The notes under the pieces were generated by a model, which saw only the letters and a list, made by a program, of their open reading frames with translations, did no database searches and was not told where the DNA came from. A stretch of DNA of 64,000 nt from Paenibacillus azoreducens (GTDB taxonomy: Bacteria > Bacillota > Bacilli > Paenibacillales > Paenibacillaceae), in contig NZ_AP025343.1 of the NCBI RefSeq assembly GCF_021654775.1, positions 4,989,501-5,053,500 of the forward strand, read 5' to 3'. This document shows positions 19,869-26,742 of the stretch, in pieces (positions within the stretch are counted from its first letter, which is position 1; each line of letters starts with the position of its first letter). The position numbers were made by a program, and so were the translations under genes.

Positions 19869-19929
19869 TCCTGTTTTTTTCAAAGACCATTTTCTTAGCC
19901 TACACAGGAATGTTTAAAATTGACTTGCC

Positions 19930-19975
19930 CTTATTTTTGAGGTAATAGCGCTCCGTAGTTTCGTTAGAGTTACAA
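19930..19975. repeat. Partial copy of the intergenic repeat
   Basis: On the minus strand TAACGAAACTACGGAGCGCT and the following ATTACCTCAAAAATAAGGGC match one half of the stem-loop repeat at 18049-18126. Only half is present, so the unit may have been broken by a nearby insertion. Confidence 0.5.
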
Positions 19976-20283
19976 AGAGTAGGATGATCGTCGCTTTAAC
20001 TTTTCAGCTGACCCGTCTATGGCGCTTCATGTTTATTCGCTGGACTGTCCAAGCTTTTAAAAGAGACTGCCCTATAGAAGAGACTGCCCATATAGAAGAT
20101 ACTGATACTGAGAAAGTCTAGTTTATGAAAAGTAAATAATATATCCCAAGGGAAACAGCCATTAGAATGGTCTCCAAGGCTCGTTTCTCATTGAGTGGGA
20201 CATATCTGCCCCTCTTAAATCCCTGGGAATTTTCAAACCAGCACTCTCTCGTTGCTCTCCCCTTGTAGCAGCATTTTTTACTT

Positions 20284-20440
20284 ATTGGCCGCAACTTTCA
20301 CATTGGATTTACTTTTTCACATTGAATTTTCTTTTTCGCATTTAGTTTACTTTTTTCATTGGATTTACTTTTTTCATTGTATTTACTTTATTTCATTGGA
20401 TTTGCTTTTTCAAAATGGATTTTTGCTTTTTTTGTATTCA
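20284..20440. repeat. AT-rich degenerate tandem repeat upstream of comM
   Basis: About seven imperfect copies of an 18-21 bp unit, best seen as TTTCATTGGATTTACTTTT, lie head to tail just before the comM promoter. Unit length varies, so it is not coding. Between it and the IS element (19976-20283) I see only a short direct repeat AGAGACTGCCC near 20061-20098 and no gene. Confidence 0.7.
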
Positions 20441-20452
20441 AAAAGCCTAAAC

Positions 20453-20481
20453 TTGACATTTCGCGGCTTCAATCTTACAAT
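20453..20481 (+). promoter_or_regulatory. Promoter of comM
   Basis: TTGACA (20453-20458), a 17-bp spacer and TACAAT (20476-20481) form a near-consensus vegetative promoter 110 bp upstream of comM. Confidence 0.7.
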
Positions 20482-20510
20482 TTGGTCAACATCATTATCC
20501 GAAAATAAGG

Positions 20511-20584
20511 AAGCACCTTTTTTCGCCCGGAAATACGGCGTTGTGAGATCCACGGCGTCCGAAAATCCCGCGAGGAAGGTGCTT
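20511..20584 (+). promoter_or_regulatory. comM leader stem-loop
   Basis: AAGCACCTT (20511-20519) is the exact complement of AAGGTGCTT (20576-20584). The downstream arm contains the purine-rich GGAAGG that would serve as the ribosome-binding site, and it is followed by TTTT. The leader could therefore mask translation or act as an attenuator. Confidence 0.5.
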
Positions 20585-20591
20585 TTATCGT

Positions 20592-21704
20592 ATGTATGGA
20601 AAAATGTACAGTGCATGTTTATACGGAATTGACGGGGTGCTGATACAAGTCGAAGTCGATATTTCAAATGGTCTGCCTCAGACATCTATTATCGGCCTGC
20701 CGGATTCGGCGATTCGTGAGGCTGTCGAGCGTGTGCGGGCAGGAATCAAAAATTGCGGTTTTACTTTTCCTTTGCAGCGGACGACGATCAATTTGGCGCC
20801 AGCCGATTTGAGAAAAGAAGGTTCCGCCTTTGATCTGGCCATCGCACTCGGCATCTTATGTACCAGCGGGCAGCTGGCCCTTCCGCAGCGGGAGCGGCTG
20901 CTTCTGATCGGCGAGCTGGCGCTTGATGGCAGTCTGCGCCCGGTTACCGGCGTACTGCCGATGGTCGACCGCGCGAAACGCGAGGGTTTCTCCTCCGTAA
21001 TGCTCCCGAAGGCGAACGCGGCGGAAGCTGCTTTAATTGAGAATGTGAATATTTATGCACTAGAACACTTGAATGAGCTGTTTGCTCTCGGGGAAAAGGA
21101 AGCTGGACTTGCTCCCAAGGATAAGAGCTGTCCGCTCTCCATTTCCTCTTTGGCCAAACTCCGGTTCAAGGAAGCCCTTTGCCAAGTTTCTGCAACACAC
21201 ACCACAGAGGATTATGCCGACGTGCTTGGCCAGCATCATGTGAAACGCGCCCTGACCATTGCCGCCGCCGGCATGCACAATATTATGCTGATGGGGCCGC
21301 CGGGCACCGGCAAAACGATGCTGATCAAACGTCTGCCCACCATCCTCCCGCCCATGACGGAAACAGAAGCGCTGGAAACGACCAAAATCTTCAGCGCTGC
21401 CGGAAAATTCAAAGAGCCTTCAGCGGGACTCCTTCGGACCCGGCCTTTCCGCTCCCCGCATCATACCATTTCGACCGGCGGCCTGATCGGGGGCGGCACG
21501 ATCCCGAAGCCGGGGGAAGTAAGCCTTGCCCACCGCGGTATCCTGTTTCTTGACGAGCTGCCTGAATTCAACCGGCAGGTGCTTGAAGTGTTGCGGCAGC
21601 CGTTGGAGGATAAATGCGTAACGATCAGCAGGGCAAGAGCCGTGCATACATTCCCGGCGAAGTTCATGCTCGCGGCTTCGATGAATCCTTGTCCGTGCAG
21701 ATAA
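20592..21704 (+). pseudogene. comM: 5' part of comM/yifB, split by the prophage
   Basis: The visible 370 residues contain the N-terminal ChlI-like domain and the Mg-chelatase-type AAA+ core: Walker A GPPGTGKT at 235-242 and Walker [12 protein letters not shown] at 317-327. The reading frame ends in [10 protein letters not shown] just where family members continue MNPCPCG, so about 130-140 C-terminal residues (sensor/arginine-finger region) are missing. The break coincides with the start of phage DNA. ComM is a branch-migration helicase in natural transformation. The 3' part should lie beyond the right prophage end, outside the window. Confidence 0.9.
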
Positions 21705-21705
21705 C
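21690..21705. other. Prophage attachment site attL (approximate)
   Basis: Host comM sequence can be followed up to the codons for PCPC at 21687-21698; the next codon AGA and the stop TAA no longer fit the family. The junction is therefore within a few bases of 21699. The core cannot be defined without attR. Confidence 0.55.
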
Positions 21706-21714
21706 ACCTCAGGC

Positions 21715-22155
21715 ATGTATATAGTCAAGAAGAAAGCTGTTAACATTGCCGATATTCAGTCAAATTCACAATCATTTGGAGGGCGAATTAGGACAACCCG
21801 GATATCTGCTAACCTTACAATCAGAGAGTTAGCATTCTTGGCTGGTCTTTCTCCCGAAGCTATCTCCATGATCGAAAATGGGGCTAACTGCCCCTCTCTT
21901 CCAACTTTAAGAAAACTATCCGAGTGTTTAAGCAAACCTATATGGTATTTGGGTTGCTTTGAAGATATGCCTGAGGACACTCTTGGGGATCGAGTCAAAA
22001 AGGCTCGATATTATCATGGATATTTTATTGAAGAGGCTGCCAAGCACCTAAGAGTAGACCCACGATCACTTACAAACTGGGAGAAAAACAGAACAACCAC
22101 CTCAAACAAGTATATTAATCAAGTGAATGAATTTATCTCTATATTATATAGATGA
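21715..22155 (+). CDS. XRE-family regulator with two HTH domains
   Basis: A 146-residue protein with one helix-turn-helix at about 25-80 (TIRELAFLAGLSPEAISMIE) and a second at about 90-140 (FIEEAAKHLRVDPRSLTNWE). It is the first gene after attL and is AT-richer than its neighbours. Orientation is opposite to the lytic genes, which fits a lysogenic or moron gene. No strong ribosome-binding site precedes the ATG, so an internal start is possible. Targets are unknown. Confidence 0.75.
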   Translation: MYIVKKKAVNIADIQSNSQSFGGRIRTTRISANLTIRELAFLAGLSPEAISMIENGANCPSLPTLRKLSECLSKPIWYLGCFEDMPEDTLGDRVKKARYYHGYFIEEAAKHLRVDPRSLTNWEKNRTTTSNKYINQVNEFISILYR

Positions 22156-22160
22156 GATTA

Positions 22161-22200
22161 AAGAAAGGCTCCGCTGGCTATATGCCGGCGAAGCCTCTTT
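22161..22200. terminator. Bidirectional terminator between the HTH regulator and the YolD-like gene
   Basis: GGCTCCGCTGGC and GCCGGCGAAGCC pair with one mismatch and one wobble around TATAT. AAGAAA and TCTTTAT flank it, giving weak T tracts in both directions between convergent genes. Confidence 0.65.
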
Positions 22201-22531
22201 ATAAACTTGCTGCTATAATATCATCAAATTTAATCCATTCCCAGTCATTATCGTACCTCAGCTTGATTTCCTGGCGGAACGAATTAATGACGGTGACAAA
22301 CCCGCTCGCCTGTTTATCCTCATATGGATCGTAGAGCGTGAGAGTCACTTCCACATGCTCCTTAAGCGACACCATCAATGTCTGGCCGATCTCCTGCCAC
22401 TCCTGCTCGTCGATGACCGGTCGCGGACGCGAATCCTTATGAGTCATGTACAAACTGTACGCTTCGCGGTGTTCTGGAAGCATCAACCGTGATGATTCGA
22501 ATAAGCCGTTCCCCTCAAGTTTTTTTGCCAT
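22199..22531 (-). CDS. YolD-like protein
   Basis: A 110-residue protein with the YolD-family pattern: MLPEHREAYSLYMTHKD near the start, RPVIDEQEWQEIGQTL in the middle and a C-terminal beta segment ending WIKFDDIIAASL. YolD-like genes usually accompany UvrX/DinB-type polymerases in SOS-regulated phage operons; here no polymerase gene follows. It is the last gene of a three-gene minus-strand set behind two LexA-type boxes. Confidence 0.8.
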   Translation of the reverse strand: MAKKLEGNGLFESSRLMLPEHREAYSLYMTHKDSRPRPVIDEQEWQEIGQTLMVSLKEHVEVTLTLYDPYEDKQASGFVTVINSFRQEIKLRYDNDWEWIKFDDIIAASL

Positions 22532-22543
22532 GCTATGTGCCCC

Positions 22544-22816
22544 CTAGTATTGTGTCCAGTAGTCCGTATTACCGCTTGTTGGCCTAGCTGGCTTCTCTCG
22601 CTGTTCCCATCCTTGCAGTATTCTAATCGACTCAACAAGCTTCTTGTTGTCCCAAATGATATACAACTGATCCTCTAAGTTAATCAATGCGCGAGTAATA
22701 TCCTTTTGGGTTTTGCCGGTCTTGATCATCAATTCATCCATTGACGGCATCCGGCGCCGACCTGCTGAGTAATTATAAAGGATTCGTAGTATCTTCCGCT
22801 CAATATCTGCAAGCAT
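22544..22816 (-). CDS. Small winged-helix-like phage protein
   Basis: A 90-residue protein. Residues 3-60 (ADIERKILRILYNYSAGRR, then MPSMDELMIKTGKTQKDITR) look like a winged helix with a recognition helix around TGKTQKDITRALINLED. The C-terminus is polar. It lies 12 bp upstream of the YolD-like gene in the SOS-boxed operon. I do not recognise a specific family. Confidence 0.6.
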   Translation of the reverse strand: MLADIERKILRILYNYSAGRRRMPSMDELMIKTGKTQKDITRALINLEDQLYIIWDNKKLVESIRILQGWEQREKPARPTSGNTDYWTQY

Positions 22817-22819
22817 TCA

Positions 22820-23013
22820 TTAAGCCCCTTTCGCAGCTGGCTTCCATGCCAAGATGTTCTCTATCCGAAATGTTCGCGGAGATCCCGTCTGCAAACATCT
22901 TGCCCGAACCAGTCCGTCGCAAATTCCTTTTACCTCAATTCGTCGCTGAGTAATCTTACCCTTCGATCCAAATATACAATTTCTACAGTATGGCCGATAT
23001 ATTTGTTTGGCAT
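22820..23013 (-). pseudogene. WYL-like small protein with a one-base frameshift
   Basis: An ATG at 23013 with an excellent GGAGGTGGCTTCT leader starts MPNKYIGHTVEIVYLDR. After that the reading continues meaningfully only in another frame: KGKITQRRIEVKGICDGLV and FRIENILAWKPAAKGA to a TAA at 22820. One extra A near 22958-22966 would restore a 64-residue protein like the small beta-barrel WYL-type proteins of phages. It is the first gene behind the SOS boxes. The cause may be a mutation, a sequencing error, or recoding. Confidence 0.65.
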
Positions 23014-23030
23014 AGAAGCCACCTCCGAAT

Positions 23031-23068
23031 AAGAACGTTTGTTCCTATTATATACAAACATTAGTTCG
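23031..23068 (-). promoter_or_regulatory. SOS-type promoter with two LexA boxes
   Basis: GAACGTTTGTTC (23033-23044) matches the Gram-positive LexA box GAAC-N4-GTTC exactly. A second near-match, CGAACTAATGTTTG on the minus strand (23055-23068), lies inside the spacer of a promoter with TATAAT at about 23046-23051 and TTGAAT upstream. LexA bound here would block transcription of the YolD-like operon. Confidence 0.75.
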
Positions 23069-23144
23069 ATATTCAATGTAAACTTAAGTAAACAAAGGTA
23101 ATATATCGTTGACGTCGAATGCTATTTTATAAGGAGTGGTTTAA

Positions 23145-23339
23145 ATGATCCAAGAATTAAAGATAGCTGCCAGATACGGCCAAAAGGTCATCTTGCGGAT
23201 CCATGACGGGGATGTATTAACAGGGAAGGCAGAACTGTCAGCAGATCCTAGCCGAATTAAGATACGAACATCTGAGGGGCCTGTATGGGTGCCTTACGAG
23301 GATATCGAGCATGTTGAACGATTGGTGAGAATACATTAA
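23145..23339 (+). CDS. Small barrel-like phage protein
   Basis: A 64-residue protein predicted to be all beta: VILRIHDGDVLTGKAELSA, IKIRTSEGPVWVPYEDIEHV. The pattern is like Sm/SH3-type small barrels. It has a good ribosome-binding site (AAGGAGTGGTTTAA) and its own terminator, is on the plus strand and divergent from the SOS operon, and so may be expressed in the lysogen. Function unknown. Confidence 0.7.
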   Translation: MIQELKIAARYGQKVILRIHDGDVLTGKAELSADPSRIKIRTSEGPVWVPYEDIEHVERLVRIH

Positions 23340-23343
23340 ACGA

Positions 23344-23384
23344 GAAAAAGACCCTACCGATCATGGTAGGGTCTTCGTTTTTCT
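23344..23384. terminator. Bidirectional terminator between convergent genes
   Basis: GACCCTACC and GGTAGGGTC form a nine-bp perfect stem with a six-base loop, with AAAAA before and TTTTT after. It serves both the small plus-strand gene and the end of the late operon at the endolysin gene. Confidence 0.88.
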
Positions 23385-23397
23385 AAACACTTGGGAT

Positions 23398-24792
23398 TTA
23401 CTTTTGAATGATTACCTTGCGTACCTTTCCGATCCAGTCAACAACGTTGCCATCGGCTGCCTCAACAACTTCCCTCACTGGGGCGTACGTGACATCTCCC
23501 TTAAGTTGACTGCCTATGATCTGTTTACCGTTTACTGTAGCATGCTTGCCGTCCCATCCGACCTTAGCTCCCAGGGCATCCGCTACTGCCCGCACTGGGG
23601 CTGTTACCAAGCCGTTTACAAAGACTCCTGAGCATATTTTCTTTCCATTAAGTTCGATGGTTGCTTCTTCGCCATTGTTCCCAGTTTCCGTCTTTTCTGC
23701 CCCTTTTGATCCTCGAAGTTTTACAATCTCAGTAACAAGCCGTGTGCCGTATGATGATGACGGCGCCCATTTAGCTCCAAGTGCATCCACTGTCTTAGCC
23801 GTGCCACGTAAATATTTGAAGTGGCGGGGATCGGGCGTCTCCTTTTTCGGATATCCAGCTGCGCCCGCATACAAGGCGAGATGATCAAGATGGGCTGTGA
23901 TGCCTTCCCGCCAATCCTTAAACCGCTTGTGTGCAGATGCCTGATAATCTCCACCGCCGGTAGTAATTTTAAGCCCGCATGGATTATGATAGCTCGCGTC
24001 GATGCCTGCTGCGCTCCGGCCGTCACGGTACATGTAGCCTGTCTCATGTCCAAATTGGACGTATGCGATGGCTGGGTCCACTCCACCACGCTCCGGGGCC
24101 AGTTCCCAATATAGTTTGGCCAACTCTACAAATTCGGCTGGAGCCTTGTTCGTTCGCGCCCACTCCTTAGCCTGATCAACCGTTGCAGTCGCTGGTCCCA
24201 GGATATTTATTGTTCCGCTTGCTGGGAGCTGCTGGGTGCGTTTCTGTAGTTTTAAATACTTTGCTATACCAGCAACATGTCCGGAAACAAGTGCCTCAAT
24301 GACTTCCAGCCTTTTAAGACGTGCGGCATCAGCAGCTACATCGACAAATAGATTCTCCGTTAAAACAGCGGGCATACGCGATTCACGGCACATGTGCAGG
24401 TTCTTCTTCTTTTGGCCGCGGTCGATTACTCTGTATTGCTTTAGGCGGCTCATAATCTCCGTATGGAGTTCATTTTGCAAGGCTGTTGTCGCTGCGTTGT
24501 TTGTGCCGTTGTAGGTATATGACTCAAAACCACCTGAACCACCACCAGCGTTGCAATGGATGGATACTAATAGATCGGCTCCTGCAGCGTTGGCTTTATT
24601 GGTGCGATCCTTAAGCTCAAGGAATACGTCTGTACTCCTGGTGAGTAGCACCTGAACGCCTTCATAGTCGCTTTCTAGCTTTCGTTTGATCGCTAGTGAC
24701 ACCGTAAGTACAATATCCTTTTCTTTTACTCCATTACCTACAGCGCCCGAGTCCTTGCCGCCGTGCCCTGCGTCAATCCATACCTTTTTCAT
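23398..24792 (-). CDS. Phage endolysin: amidase plus glucosaminidase-like domain
   Basis: A 464-residue lysin with three parts. Residues 3-185 are an Amidase_3 domain (WIDAGHGGKDSGA, SIHCNAGG, TENLFVD) that cuts the MurNAc-Ala bond using zinc. Residues 215-370 look like a glucosaminidase-type domain with a candidate catalytic glutamate in QFGHETGYMYRDGRSAAG. Residues 385-464 resemble two copper-amine-oxidase-N-like wall-associated repeats (LVTAPVRAVADALGAKVGWD, DVTYAPVREV). It is the last gene of the late operon after the holin. Confidence 0.85.
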   Translation of the reverse strand: MKKVWIDAGHGGKDSGAVGNGVKEKDIVLTVSLAIKRKLESDYEGVQVLLTRSTDVFLELKDRTNKANAAGADLLVSIHCNAGGGSGGFESYTYNGTNNAATTALQNELHTEIMSRLKQYRVIDRGQKKKNLHMCRESRMPAVLTENLFVDVAADAARLKRLEVIEALVSGHVAGIAKYLKLQKRTQQLPASGTINILGPATATVDQAKEWARTNKAPAEFVELAKLYWELAPERGGVDPAIAYVQFGHETGYMYRDGRSAAGIDASYHNPCGLKITTGGGDYQASAHKRFKDWREGITAHLDHLALYAGAAGYPKKETPDPRHFKYLRGTAKTVDALGAKWAPSSSYGTRLVTEIVKLRGSKGAEKTETGNNGEEATIELNGKKICSGVFVNGLVTAPVRAVADALGAKVGWDGKHATVNGKQIIGSQLKGDVTYAPVREVVEAADGNVVDWIGKVRKVIIQK

Positions 24793-25057
24793 CGTCATTA
24801 CCTGCCTTTTTAACTTGTTTTAAAAGTTGGTTTCCATAGACTGCAAATGCACCGGCCAGAACGCCCTGAATAAGTGCTTCCGGTCCAAACCCAAGCATCC
24901 ATACCGTGATCAGCACCGCAACCAGTGTTACGATATATACAATGGTCCAATCAGGTACACGCGGCGTTTGTTTAAGGGCATATCCGATCACCCAACATAA
25001 AGCGACGACAACTAGCAATCTGGTATCGATCAGTCCGTAAATAGTATCCCAATCCAT
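24773..25057 (-). CDS. Putative holin
   Basis: A 94-residue protein with three likely membrane helices (about 13-28, 38-56, 62-78) and a charged C-terminal tail KQVKKAGNDDEKG. Size, topology and position directly before the endolysin, which it overlaps by about 20 bp, support a holin that opens the membrane for the lysin. Confidence 0.8.
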   Translation of the reverse strand: MDWDTIYGLIDTRLLVVVALCWVIGYALKQTPRVPDWTIVYIVTLVAVLITVWMLGFGPEALIQGVLAGAFAVYGNQLLKQVKKAGNDDEKGMD

Positions 25058-25079
25058 TTAATAGCATCCTCTCAATATA

Positions 25080-25358
25080 TTATTCTTCCAACCGGTCGAG
25101 CCGCTTGTGCGCTTGCTTGGCCGATTCCTCAACTCGTGTTACGCGCGTAGACAGATCATCCACCCGCTGACCTTGCATGCGCAGATCGACCTTGATGTCA
25201 TCGACTCCTCGCTTGATATACTCGACGTCCGTATGCAGTGATGCGCCGGCACCAGCCTCCTGTGCAACGTCATGTTTTACTGCTCGGGCTCTGCCAAGCC
25301 ACCCCAGCGCAATGCCGCTGATCGCGGAAATTACGGCTACTATCGCTCCCCAGTCCAT
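25080..25358 (-). CDS. XhlA-like membrane protein
   Basis: A 92-residue protein with an N-terminal membrane helix (WGAIVAVISAISGIALGWLG) and a long C-terminal coiled coil (VDDIKVDLRMQGQRVDDL and on). XhlA-type proteins of PBSX assist holin-mediated lysis. The ATG at 25358 follows AGAGGTGATGGG. Topology is unlike XhlA, whose helix is C-terminal, so equivalence is inferred from position. Confidence 0.6.
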   Translation of the reverse strand: MDWGAIVAVISAISGIALGWLGRARAVKHDVAQEAGAGASLHTDVEYIKRGVDDIKVDLRMQGQRVDDLSTRVTRVEESAKQAHKRLDRLEE

Positions 25359-25362
25359 CCCA

Positions 25363-25443
25363 TCACCTCTTGAATAGCAAAAGTAATGCCCCCAGATCGG
25401 CTCCGAGGGCATAAAACACTACAAATATTTTAGAGCAATTCAT
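25363..25443 (-). CDS. Possible 26-residue membrane peptide
   Basis: A short reading frame starting at an ATG five bases after AAAGGGG encodes a peptide of 26 residues with one hydrophobic stretch (KIFVVFYALGADLGALLLLF). It overlaps the end of the preceding gene by 14 bp and sits inside the lysis cassette. Size alone makes it uncertain. Confidence 0.4.
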   Translation of the reverse strand: MNCSKIFVVFYALGADLGALLLLFKR

Positions 25444-25669
25444 TAAAGCCCCTTTCGTTTTCGGGGTCATAGTCTCGGATCGCTTGTTTAACGTCCGTTC
25501 CTGCCTGGATCGCTTCTTGCATGGGTTTCTCAAACAATTCAATAAATTTATCAATGGGTGTATAAATCGCATAGAATCCTTGCTGATTTTCCCATACGAT
25601 GATATTCCCCATAATGGGATGATCGTCAATTACGTAATAGTTTGATCTAACCCATGATTCCGGTGTCAT
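25430..25669 (-). CDS. Hypothetical phage protein in the lysis cassette
   Basis: A 79-residue soluble protein beginning MTPESWVRSNYYVIDDHPIM, with a ribosome-binding site AAGGAGGGG. A beta-rich first half is followed by an acidic helix. It sits between the tail fibre gene and the XhlA-like gene. I do not recognise a family. Confidence 0.7.
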   Translation of the reverse strand: MTPESWVRSNYYVIDDHPIMGNIIVWENQQGFYAIYTPIDKFIELFEKPMQEAIQAGTDVKQAIRDYDPENERGFNELL

Positions 25670-25683
25670 ATGATTTCCCCTCC

Positions 25684-26439
25684 TTAGCTCGGTATATATC
25701 CTTGATAGTAATTCAAGGTTGTTTCATAGCTACTTTGGCACTGGATGTTGACAGAGCTGTAACCAAAGTTATTAATGTACACATTCTGTTGATGAGTATT
25801 GTTGAATTTATAACCATAGGGAAACGCAAAACCAGAGTTATTATCATTTCCGTCATTGTAAAAGGCGAAAGCTGTATACTGCATGCCTGCTGGCGCTGGA
25901 ATATCTTTATAACTATAAGCAGGTATAGTAACTTTGCCTGTTGTTGCGTTAGGAGATGGTGGATATACGGGGTCCACATAACCAGAGCCGTTATGGTAGC
26001 CCTCCGGTATAGTTACTCTTTGATTTGTGGGAGTAAGTCGCATATTCCCTCTATTTGGCATCGTCCCTTTTGCTTCGCCGTCATCATTCGTAAATGTTTT
26101 CCCTGCTAATACGTCCCCTGGTTGGGCGTTCCCACCACCTCCTTCACCCTGTAAGATAAAAGCCGATCCGTCCCAAAACAATGTGTATACACTAGCGTAG
26201 AGCTTCGCGTTGTTGCCGTTAGCCTTTTTGATAGGATGTGACGTGCCATCATTGATCTTAAGTATTGGAGCTGTAGAACTTGCGGCATTGAATTTTATAG
26301 TAAATTTTTGATTTACGTCGATAGGTACAACGGTTGTTATGCTGAAGGCATCTCCGTTATTAGAGGTTGTACCGAGATACGGTACGAGATTGACAAATGC
26401 CGATGAATCTAGCTCTTGTAAAGTGATTCCCTTAGCCAT
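25684..26439 (-). CDS. Distal tail fibre or decoration protein
   Basis: A 251-residue protein rich in Asn, Ser, Gly and Tyr. The middle motif VLAGKTFTNDDGEAKGTMPN is the repeat found in many Firmicutes phage tail fibre proteins, and a glycine run (GEGGGGN) separates N- and C-terminal parts. It is separated from the upstream tail genes by a terminator, so it may have its own promoter. Probable host-binding or neck/tail appendage role. Confidence 0.65.
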   Translation of the reverse strand: MAKGITLQELDSSAFVNLVPYLGTTSNNGDAFSITTVVPIDVNQKFTIKFNAASSTAPILKINDGTSHPIKKANGNNAKLYASVYTLFWDGSAFILQGEGGGGNAQPGDVLAGKTFTNDDGEAKGTMPNRGNMRLTPTNQRVTIPEGYHNGSGYVDPVYPPSPNATTGKVTIPAYSYKDIPAPAGMQYTAFAFYNDGNDNNSGFAFPYGYKFNNTHQQNVYINNFGYSSVNIQCQSSYETTLNYYQGYIPS

Positions 26440-26551
26440 CTGTGTTCATCTCCTTTCTAAGTTTTAGCTATGAGCAAGGTTAGTTCAGCAATAGTGGTAT
26501 CGGCGCAAGATTTCCCCGTTCATTAAAATAACCCTCGGAGCGATCTGAAGG

Positions 26552-26577
26552 CAAAATAAAAACGCCTATGCGGCGCT
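26552..26577 (-). terminator. Terminator within the tail region
   Basis: On the minus strand GCGCC and GGCGT pair around GCAT and are followed by TTTTTATTTT. It lies directly after the small gene at 26581. The 112 bp between this and the next gene start contain no clear gene. Confidence 0.6.
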
Positions 26578-26580
26578 GGT

Positions 26581-26721
26581 TTATAATACTGTTCCGTTTA
26601 CGACTTCGGTAACGACTGTTTTAAGATTGAAAAACTGTGGCACTTCTTCGAGATTATATGTCCCAACCAGTACCAAACTAACCCAAACCTTAACCAATCC
26701 GCTATCCTTCGTAAATTGCAT
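26581..26721 (-). CDS. Small phage tail-region protein (46 residues)
   Basis: A short gene starting at ATG 26721, nine bases after AGGAGG, encodes a protein with KVWVSLVLVGTYNLEEVP and a C-terminal NLKTVVTEVVNGTVL. This short pattern recurs next to tail fibre genes in Firmicutes phages as far as I recall. Function unknown. It lies between the 104-residue protein and the terminator. Confidence 0.7.
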   Translation of the reverse strand: MQFTKDSGLVKVWVSLVLVGTYNLEEVPQFFNLKTVVTEVVNGTVL

Positions 26722-26742
26722 GATCATTCACCTCCTTTCAGA

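Larger units (their letters stand above)
18140..19905. mobile_element. IS110-family insertion sequence (ends approximate)
   Basis: One intact DEDD transposase gene is flanked by non-coding ends: a short leader upstream of the start and a longer structured block downstream. No terminal inverted repeats or target duplications can be assigned with certainty, as is usual for this family. Fragments of the Paenibacillus-type repeat lie on both sides. The outer limits are my estimate. Confidence 0.7.

Noticed and set aside
20114..20260. Minus-strand stretch reading RYVPLNEKRALETILMAV and a hydrophobic end
   Set aside because: It has protein character but no start codon or ribosome-binding site; at most a gene remnant, too short to name.
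20284..20440. Possible CRISPR array
   Set aside because: Units are contiguous and degenerate, without unique spacers; no cas genes are present.
20252..20632. Hydrophobic 126-codon plus-strand reading frame
   Set aside because: It arises from the AT-rich tandem repeat, whose unit length is not a multiple of three.
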